The notes under the pieces were generated by a model. The model had not been told where the DNA came from, did no database searches, and saw only the letters and a program-made list of their open reading frames with translations. Position numbers and translations under genes: made by a program. From Inonotus obliquus (taxonomy: Eukaryota > Basidiomycota > Agaricomycetes > Hymenochaetales > Hymenochaetaceae), in assembly GCA_032164295.1 (NCBI GenBank), contig JAJHTX010000012.1, positions 1,736,001 through 1,800,000 of the forward strand: 64,000 bases of DNA, in the 5' to 3' direction. This document shows positions 34,983 to 48,134 of the stretch, piece by piece (the stretch's first letter is position 1; each line of letters begins with the position of its first letter).

Positions 34983-37685
34983 TGGACGACCTTGACTTTG
35001 ACCCATCTCATCAGGACCTCCTGGAGCTGACGCTGATATGCTCGAACTCGGACGCGGACTCGACAGCTAGTAACTTGACCGGTCCTGGTCGCGCACTCGA
35101 CAAGTTTTATTGCTTCGCGGGTCGATACCTCGAACGATTTGTGGACGGTGTTTCCGCGAAGATGGGGATGGGTCCACTCCCTGCGGCGCAGAGGATTAGA
35201 CTGCTGCGTGCCGAGATAATCGCTGCGACTATTTGGCATGACTGGCTGTGCGAGTGCTGGGAATGCAGTTTTCGAGATAGGTTTGGACCAAGTCGCAACA
35301 AAATTATAATCAGATCTCCTGGTGCAATGAAGAAACTACAAAAGAAGACAATGAAGGAATGCAAGCGCTTGATTCGCTACATCGAGTACGTTCATTATTT
35401 CTCTGTGTGCTCTGTTTCTGACCACCCAAAGAATATCTAAGGAGCTCTCGACACAATCGCAAGCTGTGGAATCCCTCCTCGATTTAATGATAGATTTGAT
35501 GGTTTTCGACAGCGACTTACGGACCAGCTTGGAGGCCTGTGGCGCCAAGAAGGCCATTTCGAAGCTAGCGACGATTTACGAAACCTTTAGGTTTTCTAAC
35601 TACAAGGTTGAGGATTTGCTCCTCGCCAAGTCTCGACATGCACTAGTGCTCCTGGAGGAAACGAGACTTCAAACGTTTCTGAAAGATTTTATCAATTTAT
35701 GTATTGAACCGAGTGGAAGAGGTCAACCTGAAAGAGAAGCACAGATGTGGTCTGAGATCACTGATTGTCTCCAGTGAGTTTTGCATTGATTCCAAGCGCA
35801 AATGCATCTTTTAGTGACTGTTGCCTTTCTGCTTGTCCAGAAGTCCCAAATATGCTTTTGTCTCCATGCGAGTTCTTCAAAAATCGATTGAAAGAGGACA
35901 GAGGCTTGGTAGTAGGCTAATATCGCGTATAGTACCCGCGATACATTGCGCAATCAGAAACTCCCCGGATTACATTGAATGGAATGTGTGCGAGGGAATT
36001 GTTTGTCTGATCATGCCCTACTTCGACGACTGTTTAAAGGATGTGATTGATTGGCTATTTCGGTACGGGAAACACCACATGCATTGAGATACAGCTACTG
36101 ATTCTTGCGCACAGAAATATGCAACTGATGCCTGGCATCTGCGAAACAATTACATCGCTTCTCGATTTCACTGCGGGGCCATACCAGTTTAATGTGTCCC
36201 ACTACACATGGAACATACTTATGCATGGTATTTGTCATGACGACATCCGGGAGACATCGCTGGCATATCTAGAGAGTATATACAGATACAAAGGACTGCG
36301 GCCTATTCTGAAAGAACTTGCTTGTCCACTAAGGAAAGCGGTCTCGGACTATGCGGCAACGCAGGGGTTCTATGGGATCAAATTTTCCGAGGTTCCGACT
36401 CCAGCAGAAGTACGCCTGTATGATGAAATAGCAACTTTTGTTGATGGGTGAGTAAGATTCTTGTATAATGCGATCTGGCTCACATTGTATTCTAGGTGCG
36501 ACACTGAACTGCGAGCGAAAGCATGGAAATATATCCACTACTTCGTGGAACACGATCGATATCGATGCAATGCTATGCTGGATGCTCTTTCACGAACAGA
36601 GTTCGGTCGCACCGTTGCATCTTCGGATTATATTGAATCACTGAGGACGACGTGTCTGCCGCGAAAGAAGGACGAGTGGGATTCGGTACGTCACATGATT
36701 ATTTTCATTTGAACTAATAACATAATGCCTCTTACGAATCTCTGTCGAATTATAGGTTAATGACATCGTCATGGCCGATCCGAGTGGCGTGAAGGAGATG
36801 CGCTTTCCCGAAGAATGGATCATATACGATAGTACTAGTCTGGAACGCGACAAGGCGTTCTCGCCGGAAAATCTGTTTCCACTTCCTGCTGGGAGAGATG
36901 GAACCTGGAAGCAGACACACTTTACTAGTATTTACTTCCCAAACTTCCACTGCGGAAGCCGGGAAGAATTTTCAGTATCATATGGCATTGGGGACGGTAT
37001 CAAGCCAGAGGACCTACGCGTCGAGCTCTGCTGTCCTCAGCGGAAGGTACTCAGGATCCCTAGATTTTTCTCGGTCAAACTTCTCCGCTATGCTCCTGAA
37101 ACGTATGCAAGGATTCTGGGAACCGACGTGGAAAGCCTATATACCGCCGGTCCGTTCTCGTGGAAGCCTGTGAAACACTGCACAATTCAGATACGGGTCA
37201 TGACGATCGAGGAAGCCTTTGCTGCTGGTTATTCAGAAGAGGATATTTATCCACCAGACGAAATAGCTTACCTCAAGGAATCGAACTGCGACAAAAGCTG
37301 GAATGACTGGGAATATGAGGATCTCGAGTTGACACCAGTACGGCCTTCAGCACCAGAAGTCGATGGATTCCTCGGCTCAGACGAAATGGACCCGGAGTTG
37401 TGCTCAGAGGATGACTGTTACTCGGGTAACGGATCATCTGTGGTCGAGTCATGCATCCAGGAGGATAAAGCGATCTGGAGCGACGAGTATGATGGTCGAT
37501 CCTGTCCCACTTGCATTGTTGAAGTCCCGATATTGTCGAGCATCGATACACAGGAATTCGAATTCGGGAGTGTGGAAGAAGACGCAGCAGAATCGTATGC
37601 TATAGGGTCTGATCAAACTTGGAATGGCGCCTTCCTGGATGTTGTTGATGAAGGTTCGTCTGACTGCACCAATATGATACAATGA
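34983..37685 (+). CDS. Lineage-specific 809-aa protein, intact copy
   Basis: Six exons (34983-35395, 35432-35773, 35841-36062, 36115-36447, 36496-36685, 36756-37685) join without a stop into 809 residues; splice sites are canonical. The first 500 residues are mostly amphipathic helices with no low complexity (DKFYCFAGRYLERFVDGV, ISKLATIYETFRFSNYKVED, LRPILKELACPLRKAVSDYA), compatible with an ARM/HEAT-like helical solenoid, but I see no clear repeat period. The last 300 residues hold a globular part (RVMTIEEAFAAGYSEEDIYP) and a very acidic tail. There is no signal peptide or membrane segment. No known family recognised. A degenerate paralogue follows at 38649. Confidence 0.65.
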
Positions 37686-38648
37686 AGCTTCCCATGAACA
37701 TTGAATATCTCGAGCTAGGCGATGAGCGAGCCTCCAGTGCGGAAGCTAGTTCTCATTCATACCCTCCGAATCAAGCTTCCTCTGTCGATTCCACCAGGAT
37801 TCTCTACCTTCTCGATCAATGCAACCCAACCTCGCACCGTCTCCGACTTGGGATGCACGGACCTTGGATAATGAACTAAGCGCTCCGGCGGAGTCTAGAG
37901 TTGGATAACGGGATTCCCGCTCGACGATTTGGGCTGCGCTGTACCTGTCCTCTAGGCTGCACGGGAACATCACTGTAAGGTAGATATGATTCTCGGTTTT
38001 GTTCTGGCGCACTGATTGACAGTGATTGTCGTTGTTAATATCTGCGGGACTCAACTTGTAAAATCCATTGTCTTATTGCCGTGTTGTCATTTGGGCCCTC
38101 GCATTTGTATACTTATTCGATGTACCATACCCGCATGATATCTTATGAACCACCGATGCTGGTTTGCATTAGATTGATTGATCATGCCAAGTACTGTTGA
38201 CTCGTCAATCCGTAAGAAATTGAAGCGGAGATTGAAAATTACAGCCGTCTCATCCAGCGCGACGACGTTATCCTTTTTGACTTCAATCAGCCGCAGAGTC
38301 TACCTCTATTTTCTCCCACATATTGCTAGGAATGTCATATAGTGTAAGCAGCAAGGGATTTGGGTCTGTTGGAGGATTTTTTGGGCTGAAGACTCGTTTC
38401 GTCCGATTGTACTGCCTTTGGCACCAACGGGCGCTAGTGTATGGAAATCTTGACTCGTGTATTGGGTATGTGAGTTTGTATTGAATTGTGTTTTTCTGGG
38501 GTTGAACGTAATACTGGCGATGATGATGGCCCGGCTGTATCTCATCGCATTACGATGTGTCTGGTTGAGATTGAGATAAGAACCGTGGTCTGGCTGGTGC
38601 TATTCCCACCAACTCTACGTCTTCCACTACCTCCCATATCTCTCAATC

Positions 38649-41600
38649 ATGCACGATATTAGCTTTAACCCATCCCATCAGGACCTACCGGAGCTGACGC
38701 TGATATGCTCGAATTCGGACGCGGACTCGATAGCTAGTGACTTGACCGGACCTGGTCGCGCACTCGACAAGTTTTATTGCTTCGCGGGTAGATACGTCGA
38801 ACGATTCGTGGATGTAGTTGCAGCGAGAATGGGGAAGGGTCCACTTCCGGCGGCTCAGAGGATTCGACTACTGCGTGCAGAGATGATTGCTGCGACTAGT
38901 TGGCATGCCCGGCGGTGCTTTTCCTGCGAACGTTGTTCTCGCGATGAGTTTGGACCAATTCTCGGGTCACCTGGCTCAGTGAAGAAACTGGAAAAGAAGA
39001 TAAAGAAGGAATGGAAGCGACTGATTCGTTACATCGAGTGCGTTCAGTATTTCTCTGTGTATTGTGTCTCTAACCCCGCACAGAAAATCAAAGGAACTCT
39101 CGACACAGATGCAAGCGGTGGATTCTCTCATCGATTTATTGATAGATTCGATGGTTTTCGACAGCGAATTGTTCACCAGTTTGGAAGCCTGGGGCGCCAA
39201 GACGGCCATCTCAAAGCTGGCGACGATTTATGAAGCCTTTAGGTTTTGCAACTACAGGGCTGAGGATTTGCTACTTGCCAAGTCTCGACATGCACTGGTT
39301 CTATTGCAGGAAACAAGACTTCAGACATTTCTGAAGGATTTTATCACTTTATGTATCGAGTCGGATGGAGATCGATCTGAAAGAGTTCCACGGATGTGGT
39401 CTGAGGTCACTGAGCATCTTCAGTGAGTTTCACATTGATTTCAAGCGCGCATGCATCTTACGTGACTGCACCTTTCTGCTTGTGCAGAAGCTCCAAATAT
39501 ACGTTTGTCTTCATGCGGTTTTTCAGAAAATTTATTCAAAGCTGGCTGCGGGTAGACGAGTGGATTTTGCGCATAGGGCTCGCAAGCGTACCGTAACGTA
39601 CGTATACGGATACGCTCTGTACTCGTATGGGAGGTAGAGGACTTACCTTACGGATCGTATTGTACGGACCGCATTCCGTATCGAGAAATCCAAATTTAGG
39701 CGTAAACGGTCGTATACGGAAAATACGGATACGGTCATGTAAGGATGGTCTTTACTTTATTTGGCAGTTTGCAGCTTGTTCGTCCGAGTTGAGGAGCATA
39801 GAAATGATGGATATGCGTCCCATAACTCTTGGAACCGACATCAAAACGTGCAATGGCGTATGAATCATCTCTTATACCGACATCACCCGGCCCCGGCAAC
39901 TTGAATCCCACAAAACTTTCTGGTAGACATACCATTGAAATCAGTGAGGATCCCATCCATTCTCTCGGGCAAGCACACTAAGCGTCTGGAGCGACACAAG
40001 ACCATCCCCGATCAATTATTCTTGCTGTACCTCTCTTCGTTTCTTATGAATTCTTCTTGCTACCGTATATACGACCGTATTCTGTATACGCCCGCGGCTT
40101 ATCCGTACCCTGCTTGGAAATGAAGAATACGGTGTCGTAAAGTACGCGCCGTATGTGTAATGAACGTGAATTTTACGCGCGTATCCGTATACGTACGCTT
40201 TCAAGCCCTATTTGCGCATAGTACATGCGATACATTGCGCAGTCAGAAACTCCCTGGATTACATTGAGTGGAACGTGTGCGAGGAAATCATTTGTATGCT
40301 CATTGTTCCTCAGATGCTTGATTGGCTATTTCGGTACACAGAAACCACCTTTTGCATTGAGATATAGTTACTGACCGTTCCACACAGAAATATGCATCTA
40401 ATGCAAGGCATCTGTGAAACAATTTCTTCACTTCTCGAATTCACTGCGGGGCCATACGAGTTTCGTGTGTCCCACTACACATGGAACACACTTATGCGTG
40501 GTATTTGCCATGATAACAACCGGGAGACATCGCTAGCATCTCTAGAGTGCAGATACGGATACGAAGGATTGCGGCCCATTCTGAAGGAACTGGCTTGTCC
40601 AATTCGGAGGACAGTTTCGGACTTTGTAGCAACTCAAATGATCGATTTTGAGGAGCTCCCGACACCAGCAGAGACACGCGTCTATGAAGAAATAGTGGCC
40701 TTTGTTGATGCGTGAGTGGTGTGCTTGAATATTACATAAGAGCTGGCTTACATTGCATTCTAGGTCTGACACTGAACTACAGAAGAAAGCATGGGAGTAT
40801 ATTCGCTTTTTTGTGAAACGTGACATATATCGGTGCAATGCTATGCTCGATGCCCTTTCGCGGACAGCTTTCGGCCGGGCTGTTGGATCTTCGGATCAGA
40901 GGGTGACGTGTATGCCGACAAGGAAGGAGGAGCGGAGTTTGGTACGGCACATGATTAACTTGCGCTGACATCTGTCAATTACATCTCTGTCAAATTACAG
41001 GCACATGTCATTTTAGTGTCAACCGTCGATCCGAGTGACGTGAAGGAGATGTGGATTCCCTATTCTGGAACGCGGAAGGTCTATTTCCACTTCCTGCTGC
41101 ACACTTTGCTGATCTTCTCCTGCGAAGGATACCATAGGCTATTGCATACGAGAGGGTATAAAACCAGAGGACCTACGCGTCGAGGTCTGCTGTCCCCATC
41201 GGAAGGCACTCAGGATCCCTGCCAAGTTCCGCGTCCAAATTCTCCGCTATGCTCCTCAAGTATATGCTACATTTCTGGGAATCAATGCGGAAAACCTATA
41301 CACTAGTGGTTTCTTGTCACGGAAGAATATGTGGAACGTTCGTCACAGCATAAGAGTCATGACAATCGAGGAAGCCTTTGCTGCTGGTTATTCGCCAGAG
41401 GAGATTTATCCACCAGACGAAATAGCCTACCTCAAGGAATCGAATTGCGACAAAAGAAAGAATTGGATGTTTGATGAGCTCGAGTTCACGCCGAAACGGC
41501 CCTCGACATCGAGAGTCGATGGAGTCCTTGGAACAGACGAAACGAACCCGGAGTTGTGCTCTGCGGATAGCTATTGCTCGAGCAACGGATCATCCATGGT

Positions 41601-42295
41601 CGAGTCATGCTTCCAGGAGGATAAAGCGATCTGGCGCACCGAGCATGGAGGTCAATGCAGTCCGACTGGCACTGTTGAAATCCCGGTATTGTCGAGCATG
41701 GATATACAAGAATCCGAATTCAAGAGTGCGGAAGAAGACGCAGCAGAAACGTCTGCTATAGGACCTGATCAGGCTTGGAATGGTGCCTTTCTGGTTGAAA
41801 TTGATGAAGGTGAGCGTAAATCCAATTATGTTGACTATGCATGTTGAATATCTCGAGCTAGGCGATGAGCAAGCCTCCGATTTCGAGGTTAGCTCGAGTA
41901 ATGAACCGGAAGATCTCGAGGTGGACTATGGAACATATCTGAACGATAGACGGTCAGAGCGGGTCGACTCTTCCGGGAACAAACGAGACATCTGCGATGA
42001 AATGAATGCATGTACAGAGCATGCAAGTCAAACCGACACGAGAAGCAGCAGGGAAGGATTGATCCCAGTGACCGGTGGTATGGAAGAGGATTGCGGAGGG
42101 AATTCCGACATCGATGATTGTGCACCGAGGGAACTCAAGGGCACTGAACTAGCTTCGGAAGCAGATAGCCTAGCTAATCGAACGGACACTGTTGAAGCTG
42201 GTGATGCACTCAACCCTCGGAACGAAGTCAAAGGTACTTCCCAACTAGACTGCCGTCTAAAACGTCGAGCTAATGAATACTTTCGTTGGAAGTAG
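38649..42295 (+). pseudogene. Paralogue of the 809-aa gene, split by an hAT MITE
   Basis: The first exon (MHDISFNPSHQDLPELTL) and the following exons match the upstream copy closely, up to the exon that begins near 39488. That exon is interrupted by a 637-bp MITE at 39574 and resumes at 40211. Later exons match again: MHLMQGICETISSLLEF, SDTELQKKAWEYIRFF, then VMTIEEAFAAGYSPEEIYP. Around 41030-41330 the equivalent of the intact copy's sixth exon has deletions that break the frame (DPSDVKEMWIPYSGT, then out of frame). An acidic C-terminal frame reaches a stop at 42295 and is longer than in the intact copy. The MITE introduces stops, so the copy is very probably non-functional. Confidence 0.65.
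39566..40218. mobile_element. hAT-type MITE with 8-bp target site duplication
   Basis: The element spans 39574-40210 (637 bp), flanked by the direct 8-bp repeat TTTGCGCA (39566-39573 and 40211-40218). The ends are inverted repeats: the left reads TAGGGCTCGCAAGCGTAC and the right, reversed, TAGGGCTTGAAAGCGTAC. Both continue into many subterminal copies of a motif like cgtatacggatacg in both orientations. TAGGG-type ends with 8-bp duplications are typical of hAT elements. There is no transposase frame, so it needs an element elsewhere to move. Removing the element and one TSD copy restores the exon of the host gene. Confidence 0.88.
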
Positions 42296-43198
42296 AACAG
42301 TTCTGGCATTCGAAAACGGACGTCTCAGTGCAAATTACGTACCTGATCATTTTTGTCCTCGCGTTCGTCCTGGGGAAGTATGTGGGATAATATAGGGATA
42401 CTAGCAACTAGTAACTACTATCGCAAGACGAAAAATTGATTTCGAGCTTGATTGGTTCTTTCCTGTATTTAGCCAGTAGAGAACTAGCGAATAGCAGATG
42501 CAAGATCGGTATTCTTATACGACGTACGACAAGATCAAGACCTGACAGTCGGCACCAGGAATCGAAACCCACCAGGCTTAGGTCGGCGCAACGAGAGACC
42601 TTGGACCTCCTGTAACTTCAAGAATCCGAAAGAATTGGAAGTCATCTCCCATATGTTGGAGCCAGAGCAGTTCGTATAATTTCACCAAGTTTTCAAGATG
42701 TCATACAAAGACGAGTTGAGTCAACAGCACTACATAGCGAGTCTCGTACATAAGTAATCCACAGCTCTGCTACGTCCTGCTAGGAGGAAGAGCAAAGCGC
42801 CAATGACACAGAGAGAGATGACCTGCTTTTTGTGGTTCTCTCGATGTGTTCGGGATTTCGTGGTACAGAGGGCGGTTTGTCAAGAAACTCGGGTATACAT
42901 AGAAGCGCTACTCCCACTTACCCCTCCTTGCTGAGAATTGTACGAGATGCCGTTCAAGAGAACGAATGTTTGTTGTAGTCAGATTACGTGTAGCTGTCCT
43001 TGCCATTACCCAGCCATCATGTCCCGAATGAAATGTCTATGCTTATTTCATACAGCCGTTACTTTACACAGTTTGTTTGTACATGGACCATGGACTTGTT
43101 GTAGTCGCATCCAGGATTTGTCGCTGGGTATAGAATAATAGTAGAAGGACAGCGGATGATGTCGAATGAAGTAGTCGACGAAAGCCAGTCTGAGCTGA
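42296..43198. other. Spacer upstream of the hexokinase 3' end
   Basis: No gene is supported. A stretch near 42550-42610 has a tRNA-like T-arm sequence on the minus strand (ggtttcgattcctgg) but no complete cloverleaf. Confidence 0.3.
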
Positions 43199-45582
43199 TT
43201 AGACGTGAGGGAATACGCCAGCATCTTTACGGGCTTTTGTCATTGCTAGGAAGTAGAATATAGTATCAAAAAAAGGAAGCCGAAACACGAGAAAGCATAA
43301 ATTACTTACCGGCAATAATGGCACTCCCAACGCCGCTACCATCTTCGGCATGGTGAGTCACGATATTGCTGAAGTTGAGTCATAAGAATGCAAGATGACA
43401 GTATAAGGATCTTGAGCAACTCACCGGCCCTTGTCTCCAAAGATGTCGACTAAGCCTTCATGTACGCGATCTGCGAATCCAGGGTATTTCTGTCACGATC
43501 CACGTAGTTCGCTATGCGTCAAAGTAAACGTGCGAGAGGAAGCCAGGAACGCACATTATACAGGGACCCGTCGGCACCCACACTACATCCCTCATCGAGG
43601 TAGTCCATCTTCGTCACGATGGCCGCAATACCACAAGCACTCAAACGCGCCGCACGACGACCAATCAAGCGAGCAAGAGCACGGAAGAACTGTCGTTCGG
43701 CAAGCGTCGTTTCGAGACCAAAGAAGTGCGTGAAAATACCGATAATCATGAGAAGTTCATCTGTAGGATCGCTGGCGAGCGAGCGTCAAAAAAACTATCA
43801 AGTGTTTGTTGAATGAAATATACCTCTCCATGAGCGATAAGAACGCCGTATCGAAGACGTACGGCCTTTCAAGCTTGTATGTGTTTTGACCAAGGAAGAG
43901 TACACCCTCGTCAATGAGTTCACAAATGACGAGTCGTAGAATCTCGCCCAGGTAGCGACCTGAGATGAGTTTCTGAAAGTGGCGGTAGGAAGTGACAAAT
44001 GACAGTGGTCAGTCAGAGTGGGTATAATGAGCAGGATAACTCCACGCACTTCGAACGCTTGTTCACCTGGCTTGTTTGAAGTCTCGTCGACAATTTGATC
44101 GTACTTTGTTCTTGGAAGATGCTCATGCAAGTGAGAATCAAATGCACCCTAAGAATGCGCATCTATCAGCGACTCGGACTCAGTCAAAAAAGAAAAGATG
44201 CACGGACCCATTCGCAATTGATTGCCATCTCTGAGTAACCTCCAGCTTCGCTCTTGTTCAGCCCAAGATTTTCGATCTTAGTAATTTCGCTGACTTTTTC
44301 CATGTACGCAGCATTACAACCTGTGCCGAAAATAACTGCGATCTTGGTCCGTGGGTCGACATAGTGGGACGCAATGAGCGTTCCGGTCGTGTCATTGATA
44401 AGTGCAGTAAGCGTTATGGGAAGGTCCTAATAGCTGTGAAGTCAGAACATAACTATTCGCTGAGAGCAATGCACGCACAAGCTTCTCGATCGATTTGCGG
44501 AACATCTCCGCGACGTCGCGGCCCTCGGTGTCGCGTGCACCGAAGCCCTTCGTCCAACGGATGAGGACGCCATGGTCAATGCGCTCCTGGCTGAGTGAAA
44601 TCCTCGTTTCTTAAATCGTAGTGAGAAATGTAACGGACTCACTCGCATGGATAAGAGAACTAAGTACAAATCAGAGGAAGCCAGGTACTCGAGTGGCGTG
44701 AAACTCACTGTAAACCCGAGAGGAAGCTGCTGCCCGGGCTGCAATAAGCCTTCTGAGGGCGCGGCGTCTCCAGTCGAATCGCTCTCCTGCACTGTTGCAG
44801 TCTTCTTTCCTTTCCCTTCATCCTCGAGAGATACGTTTGCGCCAGGCTCTGAAACTGTGGCCATGTTTGTCTCGATGAACGTCTTTAGACACTCTGCGCA
44901 AAAGTCAAAGAGTTTCTCTCCGTCGTCGTGTTTTTGCTCTTCGGTAAGGCGGTATTTTGTCTGAGTGATTTCGAATTTGCCGTTGCCTTGCAGGGAGACG
45001 AGACAGACGCGGAGGTTCGTGCCGCCTGCGAGCATTTGCAAGGCGCTGGACGTCAGGAAGAAGGGCGGATCGTATAGGAGTGCTACATACCCAAATCAAG
45101 TGCAAGATAGTCTCCAATCTCGTTACCCGTTGGCCAACCAAAGACGAAGGTTGGGATCATCGGCTGGATTTGAACATGGATAGTTGGATATATGCTCGTG
45201 AAAGGATGAGATAATGAACCTTACAACGATCTGACCCTGCTTTTTGAGACCGTTATCAAGTACCTCGCTGAATGCTTGAGTGATCATGCGCATGCGCTGT
45301 GGTGTCAAAGTGAACCTGTCCGTAATGCAAAGTGTTGAATCGAATCGGGAGCGAAATGGTGCGGATGGTATTGGAGGACGTACAGCTGCTCATACTTGCG
45401 GAGATGATCCGCCATTGTTCTGGGGACACATCGATCAGACAAGGACTTCCGTAGCAAAGGTATGGAGTGCACTTTTTAGTTGCGTGAGGGAGGTCTTCCT
45501 CATCTTGGGTACGCGTATGGATGGCTAGCGTCTGACCCGAAGGCAGGGTGACGCTGCCACTTCCACGACGCGATGCGGGCAT
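43199..45582 (-). CDS. Hexokinase
   Basis: A multi-exon gene for a cytosolic hexokinase, which phosphorylates glucose and related hexoses with ATP at the first step of glycolysis. Landmarks in order: MADHLRKYEQL and FTLTPQRMRMI at the N-terminus after a 38-residue leader; GGTNLRVCLVSLQGNGKFEI (phosphate 1); the sugar-binding LGFTFSYPC split by introns, followed by QERIDHGVLIRWTKGF; ALINDTTGTLIASHY with the catalytic Asp; FGTGCNAAYMEK; EMAINCEWGAFD; TTLAERQFFRALARLIG; and VTHHAEDGSGVGSAII near the C-terminus, ending GVFPHV. A Ser/Glu/Lys-rich insertion of about 45 residues (around SLEDEGK and TATVQESD) precedes the sugar-binding motif and is longer than in the yeast enzymes. The start at 45582 is in frame; a later Met (MADHL) is possible. 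Confidence 0.92.
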
Positions 45583-45930
45583 TGTGTTGCGCTATTGATG
45601 TTGTGTAGTACGATGTGTTAAGCTGGTCGGGCGAGAGGCGGACGAGAGTACTAAGTAGTGTTGTTGGAAGTGGAAGTGGAAGGAGAGATGGCACGCGCGA
45701 TAGTAGACAAGTCGAGGACCACAGTAACGACGACCATGAGCAATGCGTCCAGGACACTGATCAGTGGAACTATTCCTCTCTCAATGTCCGGCATTATTTG
45801 CAACAATTATCCATATGATCCATGCGTTCAGAAGATGTGATATCTCGCCCCGTGTAAAAATATAACAATATCTCCCATGTACAAGTCCCCCCCTCCCTCC
45901 GCCTCTTGTAACCTCCTCATCACCTTCTTC
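45583..45930. promoter_or_regulatory. Divergent promoter region
   Basis: About 350 bp separate the divergent starts of hexokinase (-) and the first carboxypeptidase (+). I see no unambiguous TATA box. An in-frame ATG at 45877 could extend the carboxypeptidase N-terminus, but the 45931 start gives the better signal peptide. Confidence 0.4.
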
Positions 45931-48134
45931 ATGATGTCCAGATCGTCCTCTGCAGCGCTCCTCGGTTTTCTATCTCTCGTTCTCACGACGCTGTCCTTCC
46001 GCGGCGTTGTCGCGTCTCCAGTTGTCGAGCGTAACCTTGGTCCTCCAGCCCACGCCGTCTTTCAGTCCCGCCAGCAGAATGACACCAAGCTACGCTTTAT
46101 ACGCGATGCCGGAGTCTGTGAGACGACTCCAGGAGTAGGTCAGATATCAGGTTACATCGACATTGGTCCAAACATGTCTATGGTTGGTTACTAGTTCCAA
46201 TTCCTCCATACTTCCAATTGCTTGTAATCATGACTCTTGCAGTGGTTTTGGTTCTTTGAGGCAAGGCATAATCCAGAGACAGCACCTTTCACGCTCTGGT
46301 ATGGGTAGACCTTCATGTGCACGCATCGCTGTGCTCATTGTCGTGTTCCAGGTTAAATGGCGGACCAGGCTGCTCATCCATGATCGGGCTCTTCCAAGGT
46401 CATCTTATCCGTTCATCCGACGCGTGCAACCCGCAGATTGACATGTGTGGCTACAGAGAATGGACCGTGCAATGTCCTTGAAGACGGTCAGACGACGGTT
46501 CTAAACCCATTCAGGTTCGTTTTCCCATCTGTCGACTTTTCCAGGATTCGCTTTCTGATGTTCTCCTGTCGCCAGCTGGAACAACATCAGCAACAGTTCG
46601 TGTCCCTCATTGCTCCTTTGTTGCTGTGTCTCATCCTTTCTGCAGTGATCTATATCGACCAGCCTATTGGGACTGGCTTCTCTTTTGGCACAGACACCGT
46701 CAACAGTACAAAGTCAGCCTCGCCTTTCATTTGGACCGCGTTCCAGATCCTCTTCGAGAGCGGAGAGTTTAGCAAGTTCCGAAGCAGAGAGTCAGTTTCT
46801 CCCCGATACTATGTTTTTGTAGATCCCTGATTAAAATCACTGTATAGATTCTTTTTCGCCACTGAAAGCTATGGCGGTCATTATGGTCCTGCCTTTGTCA
46901 CTTATTTCAACCAGCAGAACGAGCTGATTGCGAATGGGACAATCCAAGGCGTTCCAATCGTTGTCAGCGCGCTACTCATCAACAAGTCCGTTTTTTTATC
47001 GTCCTCCGCCAACTCTTTCTTATCCGCCTTGTGGGATAGCGGCTGGTACGACCCGCTACTGCAGAATCAAGCCTATGTCGATTTTGCCACGAACGCGCCA
47101 GGATATGGGCCCCTCCAGTCTCCTAATGTTCTCGCTAAGCTCAACCAATCATACTTTGAGCTAGGTGGCTGTCGAGACCAAGAATTGGCATGTTACGAGG
47201 CCGACGCGGAAGATGAAGCAGGTTTACACGGCCCAGGAAACTTTAGTCACAGCAATGAAGTTTGCAGACGGGCGGATGATTTCTGCGTAAGTAGAGAAAG
47301 TCTTATGCAAACCTTTGATCGAGCTTGACTATTAAATAGGTGGAGAATGTCTTTGTCCCTGCTGTTGGCAATCGCGATTCAGACGATCTTCGTCAGAACC
47401 GCTCCGCAACCTTCCCACCCGAGTTCTACCTCAAGCTTCTTGCTAATGAGACTTTCAAACAACGAATAGGCGCAGAGAGCACTTTTTCAGAGTGTGCGGA
47501 CCCTCCATTCGAGTTGTTCGATCGAACTGGTGATGTGAGTTCAGGGGATGCCTGAGTTCATTGGTGTAAGCTAAGCTCGTCACTCTAGGATGCAAGGTCT
47601 CTTCTACCTGAGCTTGGCTCCCTTGCTAATACAGGGATGAAGATGCTCATCTGGGTGCGTATCTTCTTCTTCGCATTATACAAGTATCTGACAGAGGTTT
47701 AGGCTGGCGATGCGGACATCAAGTAAGTTGCGTAAAGACCCCTTCAGCGGTTTGCTTAAGTTATCATCTGTAGCTGTAACTGGCTTGGAGGACACGCATC
47801 AGTGCTTGCAATGGACTGGTTCGGACATGAGGAGCTGGTCGCCACGCCTTTTACGAACATGACTATTGACGGACAAGCTGTTGCAGCCGTGCAGAATGTC
47901 GGAAACTTCTCTTTTGCGTGCGTGTTCTTTTGATGGTTTCACAACCCTACTCGTTGCTGAGACTTGACTGCAGTCGCGTTTTCGAGGCAGGTCACGAAGT
48001 GGTATGTCTTTCCCTTGTAGTTGGCGTTTATCTACATGGCTAACATTTACGTGCGACAGCCTGCATTCCAGCCTGAAGCGGCATTCGTGATATTTTCGCA
48101 AGTAATCCATGGAGAGGAACTACACTCCGTTTAG
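45931..48134 (+). CDS. Serine carboxypeptidase (S10), copy 1
   Basis: A secreted or vacuolar peptidase that removes C-terminal amino acids. The start at 45931 gives a signal peptide (hydrophobic run ALLGFLSLVLTTL). At least ten short introns interrupt the gene. Motifs in order: SGYIDIG, WFFEARHNPETAPFTLWLNG, GGPGCSSMIG (oxyanion hole), YIDQPIGTGFSFG, the nucleophile elbow ATESYGGHYGP with catalytic Ser, MLIWAGDADINCNW with catalytic Asp, and FEAGHEV with catalytic His, each in the expected order. Length is near 550 residues, typical of the family. Several Asn-X-Ser/Thr sites fit a glycosylated secreted protein. It is followed in the same direction by a second, diverged S10 gene. Confidence 0.9.

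Noticed and set aside
42541..42620. tRNA-like sequence on the minus strand (T-arm-like ggtttcgattcctgg)
   Set aside because: No matching acceptor stem, D-arm or anticodon arm could be drawn, so it is at best a relic.
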